A stretch of 7,366 bases of DNA from Candidatus Omnitrophota bacterium (GTDB taxonomy: Bacteria > Omnitrophota > Gorgyraeia > Duberdicusellales > 4484-171). The notes beneath the pieces are model-generated. The model saw nothing but the letters and a program-made list of their open reading frames with translations. It was not told where the DNA came from and ran no database searches. Both the position numbers and the translations under genes were made by a program. The stretch covers positions 1 to 7,366 of the forward strand of contig JAQUOR010000082.1 of the NCBI GenBank assembly GCA_028717025.1, in the 5' to 3' direction. This document shows, piece after piece, positions 6,001 to 7,366 of the stretch (its first letter is position 1; every line of letters starts with the position of its first letter).

Positions 6001-7366
6001 GCTGCATGAATTATTATTATCATCTTACCGGTGTTAAGAGCGCCGCGCTTATCGCTCAATTTTGTTTTTATGGAGAAATTGGATATGCCAAAGGCAACTT
6101 GACCTGTGGCATTGGCGCTGCGCAGGATTATGAATGGGCATGGTATAAGGATATCGAAAAATTAGACAATGGTGAGCCAGCGTATGTTGTTTTCTGCGCA
6201 CCAAATGTTCTCTTTAAAACAATAATTGAAAATGGTACGGGCCCCCAATGGGTATCTCTGTCGCGCGTGTCAAAAGTGCCCGCGTTTCCTGAGGATATGC
6301 GTTTGGCCTTGCGCAGCCATAATATACACCATTGGACTGGCATTACACTTGAGGCCCATCTTGATACGCTCAAAGAGCAGAAAAAGTTAGGTTGTCTATT
6401 ACCTGCATTTATTGATGTTGAAGAAACATTAATGGTAAATAGCCAGGAAACATATCTTAAAAAACCCTTTGATGGTTCAGAATTCCAAGCTATTTTACAA
6501 TCGTATACGGCGCAGGAAAAGCACTATCAAGCTCTTGACAATGGAGGTAGCCTTGCGGTTTTTGGAACAGCAGAGCACGATAGGCTTAATCTGCTGAGGC
6601 ATCTTGAAGACGAAACGATAGACAAGGATTCACTTTTATATCAAGTAGCTTCGTTTATTTCAGATTTTGATCCCTCTTTACAGCGTGCTTTGAAATTGGG
6701 TACTATGCAAGAGGTGTACTGCTGTCAAACATATAATTTCGAACAGATGTCTGTGTATCCTTTTCTTTGTAATTACGCTTGTGTTATTGCCCGGTACATC
6801 CTGCTTGGTGTATTTGGAGATAAAATCTCAGTTACTATTGCCAGCGGTCAGCACAGCAGCCAGCTAAAAGAAAGAAATCAACATCATGCTTGGCTGGAAT
6901 TAGACATTGATGCAAGTACATATTATTTAAGTTTTGTAGACGGGCAGTTTGTCTCTTTCGATGGCGGTAAAGATTACATCGGAGTAAAAAGTGCAACCCA
7001 CAAATTAACGCAGGTGACAAATCCGGAATTTCTGCGTTATCTTGAAGACAAGAAACTTGACCGGGCAGTATTTGCGCAATTGGAAATTGACACCTTGCAG
7101 CATTTGGGCATGGAAAGGGAAGATGTTTCGAATAATTTCGTTCCGGCACCTTCCTTTATGCTGCCTACTCCTGAACAAACCGCGTCAGTGGCGCAACATG
7201 TGCCGCAAAAATATTGGCCTTACCTTGATGCCGCAACCGCGCTGCGGTTACCATCGGCAATGGCACCGGATGCTTCCTGTAAAGAAAGACAAGGATATCT
7301 CGGCAACCTTATTATCCCCGAGCATATGCAATTTATCGAGCCTTTGATTGCACAGGGTCGATGGAC
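3..7366 (+). CDS. Giant multidomain protein, internal fragment, both ends outside the window
   Basis: A single reading frame (bases 3-7364, 2,454 codons plus two leftover bases) runs without a stop from edge to edge. It encodes a coherent protein throughout, with recognisable domains at the left, middle and right, so this is one gene and not a chance opening. No start can be assigned. The first in-frame ATG (base 60) has no Shine-Dalgarno sequence just upstream, and coding-like sequence precedes it, so the gene probably begins further left. Order of parts: membrane segments, HEAT array, nucleotidyltransferase, duplicated module copy A, helical spacer, copy B, second HEAT array, reversed-order ROK kinase-like domain, unknown domain, transglutaminase-like domain. 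The overall role is unknown. Architecture suggests an Omnitrophota giant protein, probably at the cell envelope. The existence of the frame is certain; the function is not. Confidence 0.96.
138..431 (+). other. Hydrophobic membrane-spanning segments within the giant protein
   Basis: Residues 46-78 are strongly hydrophobic (starting VIFIICMPLLLALSALGF) and long enough for one or two membrane passes, with a proline near the end. Residues 80-102 form another hydrophobic stretch rich in aromatic residues (ILYYSVYGFIPSLIIAMF). Residues 128-142 (SMILTICLPVNVILM) form a shorter fourth one. Basic residues follow the last segment (KDARQNNKQRR), which by the positive-inside rule would place the following HEAT region on the cytoplasmic side. 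This is only a rough topology guess. The segments are not at the N-terminus of a mature protein as far as can be seen, so they are internal anchors and not a signal peptide. No specific transporter or channel family was recognised. Confidence 0.7.
450..1247 (+). other. HEAT-repeat array 1 within the giant protein
   Basis: Residues about 150-415 form paired amphipathic helices typical of HEAT repeats, a protein-protein interaction scaffold. The clearest unit is at 236-263, where a helix (ILPFLTQALEDKN) is followed by VRAGAAQALKNIG, the usual V-R-x-x-A-A-x-A-L-x-x-I/L-G signature. A second clear unit is at 345-357 (YFAANALGKMG), followed by AVPYLVEIV, and a third at 387-398 (REAARNAIKRI). Less regular helices at 155-230 and 280-340 probably fill the solenoid. 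The array sits directly after the membrane segments and ends at a glycine-rich acidic linker (429-448) before the nucleotidyltransferase domain. Repeat identity is well supported; the binding partner cannot be told from sequence. Confidence 0.8.
1347..1367 (+). repeat. GGSL-type interdomain linker, copy 1
   Basis: Residues 449-455 read ETSGGSL. They follow a flexible, glycine- and aspartate-rich stretch (429-448) and come directly before the nucleotidyltransferase domain. This is the most divergent of four GGSL-type linkers that mark domain boundaries in this protein; the other three have LDNGG before the SL. Confidence 0.5.
1365..1637 (+). other. Polymerase-beta-superfamily nucleotidyltransferase domain within the giant protein
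   Basis: Residues about 455-545 match a minimal nucleotidyltransferase fold (NTP_transf_2 type). A helix (YDVREKLLEIFG) leads into LIGSQAQGTAGPDSDIDI, which is the family signature G-S followed about 11 residues later by D-x-D (G475, S476, D487, D489). The third metal-binding carboxylate is most likely D526 in KKVDVAFD, following a helix with several arginines. All key residues are present, so the domain may be active, transferring a nucleoside monophosphate to an unknown substrate. Members of this family include MNT-type antitoxins/toxins, aminoglycoside adenylyltransferases and protein adenylyltransferases; the sequence does not distinguish these. It lies between HEAT array 1 and duplicated module A. 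The fold assignment is firm; the activity is inferred. Confidence 0.85.
1644..2051 (+). repeat. Duplicated DPHRAKD/HE module, copy A
   Basis: Residues 548-683 form a module found again about 580 residues downstream (copy B, residues 1130-1263). Shared blocks in the same order are DPHRAKD (548-554), a serine/cysteine followed by EAQ (560-563), NILYLD-x-S (626-633), HEA (653-655) with AY (659-660), and DQENE-x-FA-x-EC (665-675). The HE dipeptide with an E-containing helix 13 residues later recalls the HExxH...E layout of zinc peptidases (gluzincin type), with strands before it. Here the second histidine is absent (HEARV), so a peptidase would probably be inactive. The family is not recognised with certainty; a degenerate zincin is the best guess. 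It directly follows the nucleotidyltransferase. Confidence 0.75.
2052..3389 (+). other. Long all-helical spacer within the giant protein
   Basis: Residues 684-1129 are rich in Glu, Lys, Gln, Leu and Ile with few Gly or Pro. They contain long amphipathic stretches such as EEELNQLKEKIDFFSLALF (about 704-722) and RLESDIRALKIKKSDIQLMK (about 979-998). This is consistent with helical bundles or coiled coils, joined by short polar turns (for example the Asn/Ser/Lys-rich stretch near residues 909-918). No catalytic motif or known domain was recognised. Its position between the two copies of the duplicated module suggests a rod or spacer, but it could also hold diverged helical repeats that cannot be seen by eye. 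Confidence 0.6.
3390..3791 (+). repeat. Duplicated DPHRAKD/HE module, copy B
   Basis: Residues 1130-1263 repeat copy A: DPHRAKD (1130-1136), CEAQ (1142-1145), NILYLDKSLL (1208-1217), LHEA (1231-1234) with AY (1238-1239), and DQENE-x-FA-x-EC (1244-1254). Spacing between blocks is nearly the same as in copy A; DPH to HE is 102 residues here and 105 in copy A, and HE to the first E of ENE is 13 in both. The HE motif reads HEASL, so the second histidine of a zinc-protease HExxH is again missing. At DNA level the start of the two copies shares gatccccaccg exactly, while the rest has diverged, so the duplication is old but the ends are conserved. A HEAT-like helical region follows. Confidence 0.75.
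3792..4529 (+). other. Helical region and HEAT-like repeat array 2 within the giant protein
   Basis: Residues 1264-1339 are helical without a recognised motif. From about 1340 to 1509 paired helices with HEAT-like signatures appear: EGVRQAAIRTLAVA (1360-1373), a helix ending CKMLAIQGLRHKG, then YLRAETIRQIAH, then ALIASAAEQALRTLGDP, and finally RVQRSATETFQYLV (1488-1501). Each holds the conserved R/A-A-x-x-A/T-L/I pattern of the second HEAT helix, spaced roughly 30-35 residues. The scaffold closes at a polar, disordered-looking linker (about 1510-1545) that precedes the ROK-like domain. It probably acts as an interaction surface. Individual repeats are weaker than in array 1. Confidence 0.65.
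4530..4655 (+). repeat. Polar linker ending in DNGGSL, copy 2
   Basis: Residues 1510-1551 are polar and low in hydrophobics (Ser, Asn, Asp, Gln, Glu, Lys), as expected of a disordered tether. They end in KSLDNGGSL (bases 4629-4655). LDNGGSL recurs near residues 2178-2184 and, with one extra Arg, near 1933-1940. It marks the left border of the ROK-like domain. Confidence 0.65.
4656..5183 (+). other. ROK kinase-like domain, C-terminal half placed first (permuted)
   Basis: Residues 1552-1727 match the second half of ROK-family sugar kinases. NLEIGTVPV (1561-1569) aligns with the ROK GEIGHM-x-V motif, with Thr1566 replacing the histidine. LEHLASGSSL aligns with the LE-x-x-ASG-x-AL segment after the ROK zinc site. 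ASDIIQNAD matches the A-x-DI-x-x-A helix. LVLVGGVVSGAGKQY (1664-1678) is the adenosine-binding GG-x-x-S-x-AG motif, and VVSNLGDARAIAGAVGYA matches the closing S-x-LGD-x-A-x-x-x-GAA helix. The cysteines of the ROK zinc motif (CxCGxxGCxE) are absent; the segment before LEHLASG is shortened to RESTVA. In normal ROK proteins this half lies after the Asp/Gly-rich N-terminal half, but here it comes before it, about 10 residues away. Confidence 0.8.
5184..5732 (+). other. ROK kinase-like domain, N-terminal half placed second (permuted)
   Basis: Residues 1728-1910 match the first half of ROK kinases. VGIDMGGTNMRIALV (1730-1744) is the phosphate-binding D-x-GGT-x-x-R motif. ASPGIFDREGPV (1835-1846) matches the PG-x-x-D loop, and NLPF the substrate-side N-L-P-W/F motif. 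YMGNDVACAGLGEF (1872-1885) holds the catalytic aspartate (D1876) in the ND-x-x-x-A-x-LGE motif. NIGTGLN (1900-1906) is the second phosphate motif, G-T-G-x-G with Asn in the last position. The half ends at the strand MCLVQKKDV and goes straight into a Ser-rich linker; no ROK C-terminal half follows. Kinase activity on a sugar or amino sugar is possible because the ATP and catalytic residues are present, but the lost zinc site leaves this uncertain. Confidence 0.88.
5733..5822 (+). repeat. Ser-rich linker ending in DNGGRSL, copy 3
   Basis: Residues 1911-1940 are Ser/Gln/Asp-rich and end in FLDNGGRSL, an LDNGG-SL linker with an extra Arg. It marks the right border of the ROK-like domain and the left border of the unrecognised domain. 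Confidence 0.65.
5820..6533 (+). other. Unrecognised globular domain within the giant protein
   Basis: Residues 1940-2177 lie between two DNGG linkers, so they probably form one domain of about 240 residues. I do not recognise the family. Visible features are a beta-like start (KVKIVGRIIAHKPHF), an aromatic cluster MNYYYHLTG (about 2003-2011), three cysteines in the middle (in SCMNYY, QFCFYG and NLTCGIG), a strand AYVVFCAPNVLF, and a His-rich motif HNIHHW (2106-2111) followed by GITLEAHLDTLKEQKKLG and AFIDVEETL. The mixed strand/helix pattern suggests an alpha/beta fold. Histidines 2106, 2109 and 2110 could bind a metal, but nothing confirms this. The amino acid composition resembles the neighbouring domains, with no sign of recent insertion. 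Confidence 0.5.
6534..6554 (+). repeat. DNGGSL linker, copy 4
   Basis: Residues 2178-2184 read LDNGGSL, identical to copy 2. The linker separates the unrecognised domain from the transglutaminase-like domain. At DNA level it differs from copy 2 at several third positions, so the peptide and not the DNA is conserved. Confidence 0.65.
6552..7142 (+). other. Probable transglutaminase/cysteine-protease-like domain within the giant protein
   Basis: Residues 2184 to about 2380 show the Cys-His-Asp layout of the transglutaminase-like fold. FLCNYACVIARYILLGVFG (2254-2272) resembles the helix that carries the nucleophilic cysteine (C2256, or C2260) and is followed by the usual small-residue turn. A strand then leads to HHAWLELD (2294-2301), matching the H-A-W-V/L-E motif (H2295 catalytic). 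After YYLSF comes VDGQF (2312-2316), with D2313 in the place of the third residue. Spacing is about 39 and 18 residues, which is reasonable for the family. If real, it could cleave or cross-link peptides, or be a non-catalytic relative. No other family fits better, but overall similarity is weak by eye. Confidence 0.5.
7143..7366 (+). other. Tail of the giant protein running off the window
   Basis: Residues about 2381-2454 continue in the same frame. A Pro/Ala-rich stretch (PAPSFMLPTPEQ) is followed by WPYLDAATALRLPS and by GYLGNLIIPEHMQFIEPL, and the last full codon is Trp2454. No domain can be named; the segment may be the start of another module cut by the window edge. Confidence 0.6.

Noticed and set aside
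6162..6179. A fifth DNGG-type linker (LDNGEP)
   Set aside because: It lacks the second Gly and the SL, and lies inside the unrecognised domain just before a strand, so it is probably a normal surface turn.
260..7149. Ten short open frames on the minus strand, 62-109 codons long (for example 260-589, 4169-4483, 6835-7149)
   Set aside because: All lie opposite the giant + frame. Their translations are Ser/Arg/Leu-rich without any recognisable motif, as expected of antisense shadows of a long coding region.
7042..7347. A 101-codon + strand frame near the right edge
   Set aside because: It is in a different frame from the giant gene, which continues through the same bases with sensible sequence. 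Its translation is rich in Arg, Cys and Trp without any domain, so it is a shadow.
1..7366. RNA genes, CRISPR arrays, insertion sequences, promoters or terminators
   Set aside because: No tRNA- or rRNA-like sequence, regularly spaced direct repeats, inverted terminal repeats or transposase motifs were seen, and continuous coding leaves no room for intergenic signals.

Overview
The whole window is the inside of one giant protein-coding gene on the + strand. Reading from base 3, the frame stays open for 2,454 codons to the right edge. It has no stop, no intergenic gap, no RNA gene and no credible second gene on either strand. Both ends of the gene lie outside the window. In this frame residue n of the fragment is encoded by bases 3n to 3n+2, and all residue numbers below use that scale.

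The protein is a mosaic. From left to right it contains: (1) three or four hydrophobic, probably membrane-spanning segments (about residues 46-142); (2) a first HEAT-type helical repeat array (about 150-415); (3) a polymerase-beta-type nucleotidyltransferase domain with all the expected catalytic carboxylates (about 455-545); (4) a roughly 135-residue module (548-683) that starts with DPHRAKD and carries an HE motif; (5) about 445 residues of all-helical spacer; (6) a second copy of that module (1130-1263); (7) a second HEAT-like array (about 1340-1509); (8) a ROK-family sugar-kinase-like domain whose two halves are in reversed order, apparently a circular permutation (1552-1910); (9) a domain I do not recognise (1940-2178); and (10) a probable transglutaminase/cysteine-protease-like domain (2184 to about 2380) followed by a tail that leaves the window. 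Four domain junctions carry a variant of the linker DNGGSL.

The organism is most likely a member of the candidate phylum Omnitrophota (formerly OP3). That group is known for exceptionally large multidomain proteins, and the mixed codon usage and moderate GC fit. This is an inference from architecture; there is no marker gene here. No function can be assigned to the whole protein. Membrane anchoring plus long helical scaffolds plus several enzyme-like modules suggests a very large envelope-associated or cell-interaction protein, but that is a hypothesis. The most unusual points are the permuted ROK domain, the intact nucleotidyltransferase buried in a giant scaffold, the long-range internal duplication with a broken zinc-protease-like motif, and the repeated domain-joining linker.
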